From JAWUXM01 sp034111325 (lineage in GTDB: Bacteria > Pseudomonadota > Alphaproteobacteria > Rickettsiales > JABIRX01): 64,000 nt of DNA. The stretch is from NCBI GenBank assembly GCA_034111325.1, contig JAWUXM010000002.1, forward strand, positions 62,001-126,000, in the 5' to 3' direction. The notes beneath the pieces were generated by a model. That model ran no database searches. It worked only from the letters and a program-made list of their open reading frames with translations, and was not told the DNA's origin. Every line of letters begins with the position of its first letter. Position 1 is the first letter of the stretch. Below are positions 1 to 8,455 of the stretch, one piece after another. Made by a program: the position numbers and the translations under genes.

Positions 1-2
1 TG

Positions 3-1127
3 ATGTCTTTGAAAATTAGATACTTGGTTGCAATCAAGAGTAATTATTACTGGCAGCCAAACAAAGCTTTGCGAGATCTTGGCTTTAATGTCGCCCCACT
101 CGGTAAAGACAAAATAGAAGCCATAACAAAAGCAGAGGGGTTTAATGAGGGCGTGGATTGTTACCGCCGCACTGGGGAGTTACCAAAAACAATAACGGGG
201 GAAAAGCTGCATTATGGCAGCATCCATCACGTCATAGAGCTTTATTTTAAATCACGTAACTATCTTGAGCTTAGGGAAATCACACGGCAAGGCTATAAAA
301 CTTATTTGCGAAGGATAGAAGAAAGGTTTGGCGACAAGTCGATAAGCTCAATTAATAAAACCATAGCCCACAAAATATACGAACAAGAATTAAATAAATA
401 TAACCAGCCAAGAAGAGCCGAAGATCTGGTGAAAGTATTTAGCAATCTTGTGAATTGCGCAAAAATTGAAGGTTTGTTTAATCACCCCTCAACAAAGCTA
501 GAAATGGAAAATCCTTTTAGAGATTTGCGAAAAAAAAGAAATAAGCCCCGCACACAAATGTGGGGAGATAAGGAGGTTGAGCAATTATTGCGCAATTGTG
601 CAGAGAGAAACTTTCGTGGAGTACATAAGGCAACGACAATTGCAATTTGGACAGCGCAGCGCCAAACGGATATTTTAAGCATGAAGTGGTCAAATTATGA
701 TGGCGAATATATCACTATCAAACAATCAAAAACTGGCAAGAAAGTTAGTATTCCAGTCCATAAATTGCCGCCACTAAAGAAATATTTAGACACCTTGTGT
801 AGAGATGAGTCTAATCCCGAGTATATAGTTTCCTACTGGAATTGGAAAACAAAGACGTTTGAAAGCTACACAAAAGATTTGTTCGTGAAGCACTTCGCAT
901 TGACGAAGAGTGGAATTGATTTGCAGTTTAAAGACTTTAGAAGAACGGCAATTACAAATTTAGCAGCCGCTGGTTGCACCGTGCCAGAAATTGCCAGCAT
1001 GTCGGGGCATAGCCACACATCTATTCAAAAAATGCTAGACACTTATATATCAGAAAACTCAAAGATCTCTGATCAAGCTGCTACAAAACTAATGAAGTCT
1101 TATGACGCTAAAAATATAAAAGTCTGA
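3..1127 (+). CDS. Tyrosine recombinase (phage-type integrase)
   Basis: Site-specific recombinase of the tyrosine integrase family, about 374 aa. The N-terminal third resembles the arm-binding region of phage integrases and the middle a SAM-like core-binding domain. In the C-terminal catalytic domain I see the first catalytic Arg in WTAQRQTD (about residue 218), the RxxT box in FKDFRRTAITNL, the GHS box and a Tyr in LDTYI near residue 350. The gene points at the 3' end of tRNA-Ile about 80 bp downstream, the usual layout of an element integrated in a tRNA gene, so the element interior should lie left of the window. The start is two bases from the window edge, so an earlier start cannot be excluded. 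Confidence 0.88.
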   Translation: MSLKIRYLVAIKSNYYWQPNKALRDLGFNVAPLGKDKIEAITKAEGFNEGVDCYRRTGELPKTITGEKLHYGSIHHVIELYFKSRNYLELREITRQGYKTYLRRIEERFGDKSISSINKTIAHKIYEQELNKYNQPRRAEDLVKVFSNLVNCAKIEGLFNHPSTKLEMENPFRDLRKKRNKPRTQMWGDKEVEQLLRNCAERNFRGVHKATTIAIWTAQRQTDILSMKWSNYDGEYITIKQSKTGKKVSIPVHKLPPLKKYLDTLCRDESNPEYIVSYWNWKTKTFESYTKDLFVKHFALTKSGIDLQFKDFRRTAITNLAAAGCTVPEIASMSGHSHTSIQKMLDTYISENSKISDQAATKLMKSYDAKNIKV

Positions 1128-1153
1128 ACTTATGCTTTATAAAAGTCTGAACT
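1115..1153. repeat. 16-bp direct repeat at integrase 3' end
   Basis: TATAAAAGTCTGAACT occurs at 1115-1130 and again at 1138-1153, 7 bp apart. The first copy contains the integrase stop codon. It lies between the integrase and the tRNA 3' end, where arm or core sites for an integrase would be expected. The function is inferred only. Confidence 0.6.
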
Positions 1154-1210
1154 CAATTGTAAAGAATAGTAGCACTTGCTCCAAAAGCCCCAGTTTTCTA
1201 GGCTTTAAAA

Positions 1211-1286
<76 letters not shown>

Positions 1287-1289
1287 TCT

Positions 1290-1418
1290 AAAATCTAATT
1301 TTTTTGCATGCTTTTTAACAGATAACCTGCGTTCATTTCGGCTCGTGTATGAAGAATACACTTCGCTCACTCACACAGAACATCTATCAAAAAATCAAAG
1401 CAAAATTTATTAGATTTT
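1290..1418. repeat. Dispersed palindromic repeat, family R1, copy 1
   Basis: The left end AAATCTAATTTTTTTGCATGC and the right end GCAAAATTTATTAGATTT are imperfect inverted repeats. The middle holds the small hairpin GTGTAT/ATACAC. Similar sequences occur near 11.6, 12.2, 15.4, 29.9, 30.1, 36.8 and 41.7 kb. It fills much of the gap 1287-1636 and starts right at the tRNA-Ile 5' end. I see no gene in that gap; one open frame across it merely reads through the repeat. Confidence 0.75.
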
Positions 1419-1636
1419 CCTCAATTCTAATTTTTGCCATTGTAACAAAAATCATCGCAAAATCTTCCAAATTTCTTCATTTACTGCATGATTCTTTTAA
1501 AGGATTTGAGAAGGTAAATCTTTCATATCCTTTGAAAGGGAAGAGAGTGTATAGTTACTGCGCTTCTTTTTGTCAAATTATACTATTTACTTTTTGTAAA
1601 TTCTCTATAATTTGGCTCTCTTCATAAATTTTAATC

Positions 1637-2236
1637 ATGATACACATGCGCAGCTTTATAAAATCATTTATTGTTTTCTCTTTATTAATCGCTGGTTTAA
1701 CCAACTGTACTAGCCTTAGCCCGAAAGAACAAAAACTCGAAGAATCTAACCTTGGCAACTTGCCAGCATGGGTTTTAGACCCTTCAATGGAAGGCATGAT
1801 TGCTGCTGTCGGTATAGCACCTAAAAGCCGCGGGGGGATTCAATTTCAAATTCCTAAAGCCGAAGCTGATGCGCGCGCAAACATCGCCGCACAAATTAAC
1901 ACAGAAGTTTCAAGGCTTACCAAAAGCGCTCTGCGTGAGTCGAAGATCAATGACGTTAACGATATTGAAGATGTCTTTACTCAAGCCACTAAAAATGTCG
2001 TAAAGAAAATCAACCTCCTTGGCGCAAGACGCGTTAATATCTTCAAAGACCCTGAAGATGGCACTTTATTCGTCCATATGGCGCTTGATAGCGAAATGGT
2101 TGCGAATTTCTTTGAACTCAATAAAGATTTGTACAAAAACCAAATCGCAAATAGCAAGCTTGCCCGTGAGAATATTGACCAAGCTGAACAAGCGGTTGAC
2201 CATCTTTTCAAAGAACTTAACTCTGAGCTAAAATAA
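1637..2236 (+). CDS. LPP20-like lipoprotein
   Basis: Probable envelope lipoprotein of 199 aa. The N-terminus has a charged start, a hydrophobic stretch and a lipobox LTNC (Cys about residue 24), so it should be lipidated and anchored. The mature part, with AWVLDPS and a segment of KAEADARANIAAQ type, resembles LPP20-family lipoproteins. The C-terminal half is rich in Glu/Lys and likely helical. A second ATG at 1646 gives a more typical signal peptide and could be the real start. It heads a row of three lipoprotein genes with almost no spacing, running into prfB. No specific function is known to me. Confidence 0.8.
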   Translation: MIHMRSFIKSFIVFSLLIAGLTNCTSLSPKEQKLEESNLGNLPAWVLDPSMEGMIAAVGIAPKSRGGIQFQIPKAEADARANIAAQINTEVSRLTKSALRESKINDVNDIEDVFTQATKNVVKKINLLGARRVNIFKDPEDGTLFVHMALDSEMVANFFELNKDLYKNQIANSKLARENIDQAEQAVDHLFKELNSELK

Positions 2237-2237
2237 A

Positions 2238-2399
2238 ATGAAGTTTGTTTCTGTTTTTATCATTACATTAATAGCTCTAACATCTTGCCAAAGCTCCTTT
2301 GATAAGAAAGTAGAACGCGAAATCAAAAAACGTGAGGATGCGCGCAGCCGCAGCAAGGCTGACGAGATGTTTAAAGATCTTGATAAAGAGTTAAAATAG
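2238..2399 (+). CDS. Small lipoprotein, 53 aa
   Basis: A 53-aa open frame starts one base after the stop of the preceding lipoprotein gene and stops one base before the next gene. The first 17 residues form a signal peptide with lipobox LTSC. The mature part is short and highly charged (KKVEREIKKREDARSRSKAD), likely one amphipathic helix. The tight spacing and the lipobox make it credible despite its size. The function is unknown; it may be a small envelope-stabilising lipoprotein. Confidence 0.72.
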   Translation: MKFVSVFIITLIALTSCQSSFDKKVEREIKKREDARSRSKADEMFKDLDKELK

Positions 2400-2400
2400 C

Positions 2401-2583
2401 ATGAAAAAGGGGGGATTGCTAATTTTATTATTTTTATGCTCTTGCACGCATAATTATCACACTGCAAGTTTAAAGGGTGATTACTATACCATCTCTGACG
2501 AAGGAGTTATGCAAATCCCGCAAGAGAATTTCATCAATAGCAAGGAGTTAATTAAAGAATTATTAGTTAGAGATAATATTTAA
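2401..2583 (+). CDS. Small lipoprotein, 60 aa
   Basis: A 60-aa protein with a hydrophobic leader and lipobox LCSC (Cys about residue 15). The mature part is only about 45 residues and carries no family motif that I recognise. It lies directly between the 53-aa lipoprotein and prfB; its TAA is immediately followed by the prfB ATG, which suggests translational coupling. The function is unknown. Confidence 0.7.
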   Translation: MKKGGLLILLFLCSCTHNYHTASLKGDYYTISDEGVMQIPQENFINSKELIKELLVRDNI

Positions 2584-3682
2584 ATGAAAGCAGAAACTGA
2601 ACAAACCGTAAAGAATATAGAGAAATCCCTCACCCTCTTGCGAGGTTATCTTTGACCCGGATCAACTCAATACTCGCCTAGCAGAATTAGAAAAGTTATC
2701 TTTAGATCCAGAATTGTGGGATGACCCTAAAAAGGCTGAACCTATCCTGCGTGAAAAATCTCAATTATCCGCCAAAATCACAAGATTTGAAAACCTCAAT
2801 AATGGCTTGCAGGACAATATTGATTTAATCGAACTTGCTGAATCTGAGAATGACACCACATCCCTAAAAGAAGCTGAGGATGCTCTAGAGGAAATCTGGC
2901 GTGATACGCAATTATTTGAGATCGAAGCATTGTTCTCTGGCGAGGCTGACGGCAATAATTGCTTCCTTGAAATAAATTCTGGTGCTGGCGGCACAGAAAG
3001 CCAAGATTGGGCAGAAATGTTACTGCGTATGTATTTGCGTTGGGCAGAAAAACATCAATTTAAAACTGAAATTCTAGCCCAGCAAGAAGGCGAAGAAGCA
3101 GGGGTCAAATCTGTTACGTTAAAAATCAACGGTGTTAATGCCTATGGCTGGCTAAAAGTCGAAAGTGGCGTGCATCGCCTTGTGCGCATTTCACCTTTTA
3201 ACAGCGGCGGCAAACGCATGACAAGCTTCGCATCGGTTTGGACATATCCTGAAGTGGATGATAATATTAACATTACCATCGATGATAAGGATTTACGAGT
3301 TGATACATATCGCGCTTCTGGTGCTGGTGGGCAACATGTAAACAAGACTGATTCTGCGATTCGCCTAACACATTTACCCACTAATGTTGTCGTACAGTGC
3401 CAAAATAGCCGCTCACAACACCGAAATCGCGATGAGGCTATGAAGATGTTAAAATCTCGCCTTTATGAGTTAGAGCTGCGTAAAAAAACCGAGAAGCTTG
3501 CCGAGACAAATGCTAGCAAGACCGAAATCGGCTGGGGGCATCAAATCCGCTCTTATGTTCTACAGCCTTATCAAATGGTTAAGGATTTACGCACCGAATT
3601 TGAAACTTCAAATATTAATGCTGTGCTAGATGGTGATTTAGATGGGTTCCTCTCGGCTGCATTGTCGCAAAAAATTATGTAA
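2584..3682 (+). CDS. prfB: Peptide chain release factor 2 (programmed +1 frameshift)
   Basis: RF2 recognises UGA and UAA and triggers release of the finished protein. Reading starts at ATG 2584, directly after the preceding stop, and meets an in-frame TGA at 2653-2655 after 23 codons. A +1 shift at CTT-TGA (resuming with GAC at 2654) continues to 3682, giving about 365 aa, the normal RF2 length. The catalytic GGQ is in SGAGGQHVNKTDSA, and the anticodon-like SPF motif is in VRISPFNSGGKR. The intact shift site and the two motifs make this a functional autoregulated RF2 gene. Confidence 0.96.
2641..2656 (+). promoter_or_regulatory. prfB programmed +1 frameshift site
   Basis: The sequence CGAGGTTATCTTTGAC has a Shine-Dalgarno-like GAGG just upstream of the slippery CTT and an in-frame TGA followed by C, as in the classical prfB autoregulation site. 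Low RF2 lets the ribosome pause at TGA and slip +1. Confidence 0.93.
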
Positions 3683-3686
3683 TATC

Positions 3687-4352
3687 TTACATTTGCATTC
3701 CTGTACGCTTACTATGACTGAGTTGTCGTAACGCATGTACATGCGTACCTTGCTCTGTTAAGTGAGAATCCAATAAGCTAATTATCTCTTTGATATTAGC
3801 AGTATCCTCAACTAATTGAGTCTGCGCAAGAGATCGGGCTGTCTTACCCGCATTATTCTTTAACCCCGCATCCGCTCCACAATCCAAAAATAACTTTACC
3901 ATTGCCAAATCTTGGTAAAATGCAGCTTTCATCAAAGCTGTACTACCCTTATCATCCCTTATACCAACTCCTTCACAAAAACCTGCAAAGAATTTTAATA
4001 AAAAACGAGAGCACGATTCTTGATTTGAGAAGAGTTTGTTAACTTTTTCTTTTTTCACAAGATCATCAAAAAAACCTCGCGATTTAGAATCTTTCTTTGG
4101 CACGCTTAATACCAACATTTTAGAAAAACCAGCAAATTGTGACTCAGAAACTTTACCTTCAGGTAATTCATAATTCTCAAGAATAAAAGTCTCAAACTTT
4201 CCTTTTATCTGATTACGAATATCTGTTAACAAAGGCTGGCAAATTCCATGATATCTCTTACTTATCAAGGCAAAGCTGGCAAGATCCTTTAATGAAAGAG
4301 AAGGTGCTATTTGTGTGATGCTTATATCTTCTGGAACATTGCTAAATTTCAT
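3687..4352 (-). CDS. F-box-like and ankyrin-repeat protein, possible effector
   Basis: A 221-aa protein without signal peptide or membrane segment. Residues about 5-40 (LSLKDLASFALISKRYHGI and flanks) match the spacing of a eukaryotic-type F-box: Pro, Leu-rich helix, then ISKRY. Residues about 130-180 hold ankyrin repeat sequence (GSTALMKAAFYQDLAMVKL, then DCGADAGLKNNAGKTA). The combination is typical of bacterial effectors that recruit host SCF ubiquitin ligases, for example Legionella AnkB. That role is inference here: the F-box match is by eye, and only about one and a half ankyrin repeats are clear. It is convergent with prfB and separate from gmk. Confidence 0.65.
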   Translation of the reverse strand: MKFSNVPEDISITQIAPSLSLKDLASFALISKRYHGICQPLLTDIRNQIKGKFETFILENYELPEGKVSESQFAGFSKMLVLSVPKKDSKSRGFFDDLVKKEKVNKLFSNQESCSRFLLKFFAGFCEGVGIRDDKGSTALMKAAFYQDLAMVKLFLDCGADAGLKNNAGKTARSLAQTQLVEDTANIKEIISLLDSHLTEQGTHVHALRQLSHSKRTGMQM

Positions 4353-4415
4353 ATAATTTATTTACTACTATAGGTTGTACCTATAATAGCATAAAATTAG
4401 CCTCGTCGCAAGCGG

Positions 4416-5048
4416 TTATTTTAGCAATGTTTTAACAAATTCTGGAAGTTGAATTTGGCGAGTGCGTTTTTGTTTTTCTGCTGAAATTATTTCCCTAATG
4501 CGAGCCAATGATTCATTCAAATCATCATTGATGATTACATAATCATATTCATTAAAATGACTGATTTCGCTTTTTGCCTTGGTCATTCTCTGTTGAACGA
4601 CCTCTTCACTATCTAAGCCCCGATTATGCAGACGGCGGTTTAGCTCTTCCATAGAGGGCGGCAGGATAAAAATAGTCACGACGTTATTTTGCTCCTTGGA
4701 AATTAACTGTCTTGCACCTTGCCAATCAATATCAAATAAGACGTTTTTGCCTTTTTTTAACACTTCTTGCACAGGTTTTTTTGGTGTGCCATAATAATTG
4801 GTGAAAACGGTTGCATGTTCTAGAAATTCGTCGCTTCTAACCATTGCTGCAAATTCCGCATGGCTAATAAAGTGATAATCCTTCCCATCCTCCTCATTGG
4901 TACGTTTTGAACGAGTCGTAGCGGAGACGGATAAAACCAGCGAATCATCAGTTTCCAATAATTTACGCGTTAATGTTGTCTTCCCTGCGCCAGAAGGCGA
5001 AGATAAGATTAACATAAAACCATTATTATTTATTTTGCTATTATCCAT
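4416..5048 (-). CDS. gmk: Guanylate kinase
   Basis: Phosphorylates GMP to GDP in the cytoplasm, needed for RNA, DNA and (p)ppGpp pools. It is 210 aa, the normal length. The P-loop SSPSGAGKTTLTRKL lies at residues about 16-30, the GMP-binding region at SATTRSKRTNEEDGKDYHF, and FDIDWQGARQL follows. The C-terminus is complete. A short-chain dehydrogenase gene is divergent, sharing a promoter region of about 45 bp. Confidence 0.96.
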   Translation of the reverse strand: MDNSKINNNGFMLILSSPSGAGKTTLTRKLLETDDSLVLSVSATTRSKRTNEEDGKDYHFISHAEFAAMVRSDEFLEHATVFTNYYGTPKKPVQEVLKKGKNVLFDIDWQGARQLISKEQNNVVTIFILPPSMEELNRRLHNRGLDSEEVVQQRMTKAKSEISHFNEYDYVIINDDLNESLARIREIISAEKQKRTRQIQLPEFVKTLLK

Positions 5049-5093
5049 ACCCGTTGTTAAAATTTGTCGCTCACTATATTTACAAAACTAGAT

Positions 5094-5846
5094 ATGACAA
5101 CAATTTTAATCAGCGGCGCTAGCAGCGGGATTGGCAAAGCACTTGCCGAAAATTATGCCTGCAAAGAAAATACACTGCTTCTCTTTGGTAGAGATAAAAC
5201 TCGCTTAGCAGAAATCACCGCTTTATGTAAAAAACGTGGAGCAAAAACTATCTCTGTGGCGATTAATGTCTGCGAACAAAAAACAATCGCCGCAAAACTG
5301 TTTGAGCTGGATAAAAAATATCCGATAGATTTGGTAATCGCCAATGCAGGAATATCTGCTGGTAGTGGCAGTGCTGGCGAAGGCGACGAGAAAGCAGGCC
5401 GAATTATGGATGTAAATGTGAACGGCGTTCTAAATATTATTTATCCGCTGATTCCGCTAATGCAAAAGCGTCAAAAAGGGCAAATTGCAATTATGAGCTC
5501 TATTGCCTCACTACATTCCCTGCCATCTGCACCTGCCTATTCGGCAAGTAAAGTATGCGTAAGGTTTTTTGGCGAAGCTTTACGAGCAAAGCTAAAAAAA
5601 GATAATATCAAGGTAAATGTAATCTGCCCCGGCTATGTTAAAACACCAATGACTGCATTTAATAAGTTCCCCATGCCCTTTATCGTAACGGCTGAGAAAG
5701 CCGCCCAAATCATCGTGCGAGGCTTAGATAAAAACAAAGCGCGCATAGCCTTTCCAAAAATTATGTACTTTGCCTTATGGCTAATTAACGTCTTGCCATT
5801 ATGGCTCACCGACCCTATTTTCGAGAAATTACCAGATAAGGAGTAA
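5094..5846 (+). CDS. Short-chain dehydrogenase/reductase
   Basis: NAD(P)-dependent oxidoreductase of the classical SDR family, about 250 aa. The cofactor motif GASSGIG is at residues 8-14, NAG is in VIANAGIS, and the catalytic Ser, Tyr and Lys are in IMSSIASLHS and YSASK. ATG 5094 is preferred over an in-frame TTG at 5064 because the GASSGIG motif then has the usual distance from the N-terminus. A hydrophobic stretch near the C-terminus may touch the membrane. The substrate is unknown; lipid or sugar metabolism is possible. Confidence 0.88.
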   Translation: MTTILISGASSGIGKALAENYACKENTLLLFGRDKTRLAEITALCKKRGAKTISVAINVCEQKTIAAKLFELDKKYPIDLVIANAGISAGSGSAGEGDEKAGRIMDVNVNGVLNIIYPLIPLMQKRQKGQIAIMSSIASLHSLPSAPAYSASKVCVRFFGEALRAKLKKDNIKVNVICPGYVKTPMTAFNKFPMPFIVTAEKAAQIIVRGLDKNKARIAFPKIMYFALWLINVLPLWLTDPIFEKLPDKE

Positions 5847-5918
5847 TGACTGAGGGGAGTTTTAAGGCTCCAAACCTAAGTATCTTTTTTATCTGACCAC
5901 AATGCTTGGCAACAAAGA

Positions 5919-6761
5919 TTAATCTTCTAGATTTTCAGAGCGTTGGATAGTTAAGTCAGGAGCATCAATTGCTTTCATGCCGACAACGTGATAGCCAGAA
6001 TCAACATATAGATTTTCGCCTGTAACACCGCTACTTAAATCACTTACTAAATATAGCCCACTGCGTCCAATATCATCTAATGTGACATTTCTTTTAAGTG
6101 GCGAATTATATTCATTCCATTTTAACATATAGCGGAAATCACCAATTCCGGCGGCAGCAAGAGTTTTCATTGGGCCAGCAGACATTGAGTTCACTCGGAT
6201 GTTTTTACTGCCTAAATCACAAGCAAGATAACGCACACTTGCTTCTAGAGCAGCTTTGGCAACGCCCATAACATTATAGTGAGGCATAACCTTCTCTGCG
6301 CCATAATAGCTCATAGTTACGAAGCTACCGCCATTATGCATTAGTTTTTCAGCGCGCTTACAAATTGCTGTGAAGGAATAGCATGAGATATTCATAGTCA
6401 TCGCGAAATTGCTGGCTGTTGTGTCAACATAGCGACCTTTTAATTCATTCTTGTCAGAATAGGCAATGGCATGCACGACAAAGTCCAGCTCGCCCCATTC
6501 TTTATCAATTACAGAAAAAAGATTATCGATAGAAGCTTCATCTGTAACGTCGCATGGCAGAACCAACGTAGAACCAACAGAAGCGGCTAAGGGCACAACA
6601 CGTTTTTGCAACACTTCCCCCTGATAAGAGAATGCAAGCTCAGCACCTTGTGCATGTGCTGCTTCAGCTATTGCCCAAGCGATTGACCGATTATTGGCAA
6701 CGCCCATAATCAGGCCTTTTTTTCCTTTTAGTAAATTTCCTTGAAGAATATTTTCAGACAT
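5919..6761 (-). CDS. fabI: Enoyl-[acyl-carrier-protein] reductase (NADH)
   Basis: Carries out the last step of each fatty-acid elongation cycle, reducing trans-2-enoyl-ACP. It is 280 aa. FabI features are GLIMGVANNRSIAWAIA at the N-terminus and the spaced YxxxxxxK in SYYGAEKVMPHYNVMGVAK. The length and cofactor loop fit FabI rather than FabL or FabV. It follows a lipoprotein gene on the same strand with about 20 bp spacing. It ends the long minus-strand run. Confidence 0.95.
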   Translation of the reverse strand: MSENILQGNLLKGKKGLIMGVANNRSIAWAIAEAAHAQGAELAFSYQGEVLQKRVVPLAASVGSTLVLPCDVTDEASIDNLFSVIDKEWGELDFVVHAIAYSDKNELKGRYVDTTASNFAMTMNISCYSFTAICKRAEKLMHNGGSFVTMSYYGAEKVMPHYNVMGVAKAALEASVRYLACDLGSKNIRVNSMSAGPMKTLAAAGIGDFRYMLKWNEYNSPLKRNVTLDDIGRSGLYLVSDLSSGVTGENLYVDSGYHVVGMKAIDAPDLTIQRSENLED

Positions 6762-6782
6762 AAGTTAAAATAAGATAATTAG

Positions 6783-7334
6783 TTAATTTTGTACGTTTAT
6801 AGCTTCCCAAAACCTTTCTCCTGTGCGACAAGCTACAGCTTTAGCAGAGAATTGTTGTTGTTTGAAAGTAATTTTTTGTGAATATTCACGGCAATATTGT
6901 TTACTATCCTTTATCTCAAACGAATTATCAACTATAACATCTCCTGCAAAGATTTTATCTTTACTAGACCAACTCAACGGCTTGCCATTTTGATAGTTTT
7001 CCAGAACGTTCTGCATTGTATTTTCATAGAGCTTAATATCACTTGCAGAGACATCCTCTGCCTTGAGTAAGATTTCTAATTGCTCAGCAAAAGAGATGAT
7101 TTTAAATGTTGTTTTTTTAGGGGGCAAGGGCTTTACAGCTTCCTGAATTTCTTTCTTTTCTTCAGCAACATCTTCTACGAAGGCCTTCTTAGGCACTTGC
7201 GGCGTTTTTGGCTTTGGTTCTTCCATACCAAAAAAACTACGCTGACTACCATCGCCTTTAAGCAATATCTGCTTGATTGAACTACATGCAGTTAGCGATA
7301 AAGATAAAATAATAATTAAGCTCAGATTCTTCAT
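6783..7334 (-). CDS. Lipoprotein with C-terminal surface-antigen-like domain
   Basis: A 183-aa probable lipoprotein. The signal peptide ends in LTAC (Cys 17). A Pro/Lys/Glu-rich linker (about residues 35-80) precedes a folded C-terminal part. The last 40 residues contain CREYSQKITFKQQQFSAKA, then ACRTGERFWEAI, a pattern seen at the end of 17-kDa surface-antigen-like lipoproteins of alphaproteobacteria. Two cysteines there could form a disulfide. The family assignment is by motif only. It lies 21 bp upstream of fabI and is probably co-transcribed. Confidence 0.65.
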   Translation of the reverse strand: MKNLSLIIILSLSLTACSSIKQILLKGDGSQRSFFGMEEPKPKTPQVPKKAFVEDVAEEKKEIQEAVKPLPPKKTTFKIISFAEQLEILLKAEDVSASDIKLYENTMQNVLENYQNGKPLSWSSKDKIFAGDVIVDNSFEIKDSKQYCREYSQKITFKQQQFSAKAVACRTGERFWEAINVQN

Positions 7335-7390
7335 GAAAAGTCCTTTTATAATTGCATCTACTCTAAAAAAGTTCCTCTATTTGTCAAACT

Positions 7391-8443
7391 TCATTTTATC
7401 GTATAATAGTTACTTTTCCTATAGGTTTTAACAATCAATCTTGTTAAAATACCAATCGTTGCCGTGACAGGAATAGCGAATAGAACACCAAGAAATCCAA
7501 ACATGCTCGCGCCAGCTAATAAGGCAAATATTATCCATACAGGGTGGATCCCGACCTTATCACCAACTAGCTTTGGTGTTACAAAAGTACCTTCAATAAC
7601 TTGCCCAACCACAAACACCGCTAGTACTGCTAATATTTCATTGGTCGAGTTAAACTGAAAAACGGCAACCCCCATACCGATAAACATCCCAATTGCGACG
7701 CCCACATATGGTATAAAACATAATATCCCAGTAAGGAAACCTATTAAGAAGCCAAAGTTCAACCCTAAGAAATTCAAGGCTAAGGCATATGTAATACCTA
7801 ATAACAAACAAACATTTGTTTGACCCCGAATATAGGCTGAGAGCGTATTATCGATCAAACCAATCTGCTCCTTGACAACAGCAAGGTTCTTTTTCGGCAC
7901 GATTGAGAGTAGCTTCGCTGTAATTACATGCCAATCCCGTAAAAGATAAAACGCTACCATTGGCGTTATAAAAATCAGCGATATGACACTTACTACCGCA
8001 AGCCCCGAATGCCAAATATTGGATACTAACAACCCTGATATTTTCAATGTGTATTGTGAAACATGCTCCAATAATAAATTACTATTATTAGAAATCAGCT
8101 CTACACCAACCATTTGATTAAGCGAAGCTATCAATGGTTTAAGCTTTATATCAAAATATTTGATATATTCAGGAGTGTGCTTGATTAAACCAATTAATTG
8201 GTCATATAGAACTGGCAGGATGGTTATGGAGAATATGAATATAAATGCTAAGAACCCTAAAATAATCAATGCTGACGACAATCCTTTAGGAATTCCTATT
8301 TTCTCGAATCGATCGGCTGCTGGACGTAAAAAATAAGCAATTATTATTCCGACAACAAATGGCAGTAAAATACTGCTTACTCCATATAGGAATACCCCAA
8401 GAATAGCTAATAATGATAACCAGGCTATATTATTCTTTTTCAT
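7391..8443 (-). CDS. AI-2E/PerM-family membrane permease
   Basis: Inner-membrane protein of 350 aa with about seven or eight hydrophobic segments. The arrangement fits the AI-2E transporter family: two N-terminal pairs, a central soluble region around residues 60-200, then GITYALALNFLGLNFG, FIPYVGVAIGMFIG and a C-terminal pair with GVLFAIPVTATIGI. Members export small molecules or act as Na+/H+ antiporters; the substrate here is unknown. It lies 12 bp downstream of the DUF2066 gene, a pairing seen in other proteobacteria. Confidence 0.88.
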   Translation of the reverse strand: MKKNNIAWLSLLAILGVFLYGVSSILLPFVVGIIIAYFLRPAADRFEKIGIPKGLSSALIILGFLAFIFIFSITILPVLYDQLIGLIKHTPEYIKYFDIKLKPLIASLNQMVGVELISNNSNLLLEHVSQYTLKISGLLVSNIWHSGLAVVSVISLIFITPMVAFYLLRDWHVITAKLLSIVPKKNLAVVKEQIGLIDNTLSAYIRGQTNVCLLLGITYALALNFLGLNFGFLIGFLTGILCFIPYVGVAIGMFIGMGVAVFQFNSTNEILAVLAVFVVGQVIEGTFVTPKLVGDKVGIHPVWIIFALLAGASMFGFLGVLFAIPVTATIGILTRLIVKTYRKSNYYTIK

Positions 8444-8455
8444 AAACCGATTTGA

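Noticed and set aside
1349..1627. 92-codon open frame after tRNA-Ile
   Set aside because: It begins inside the R1 repeat, is rich in Phe/Ile/Lys as expected of AT-rich non-coding DNA, and has no recognisable start signal.
2653..2655. In-frame stop early in prfB as a sign of a pseudogene
   Set aside because: The stop is the programmed frameshift site with the classical context; downstream frame is intact.
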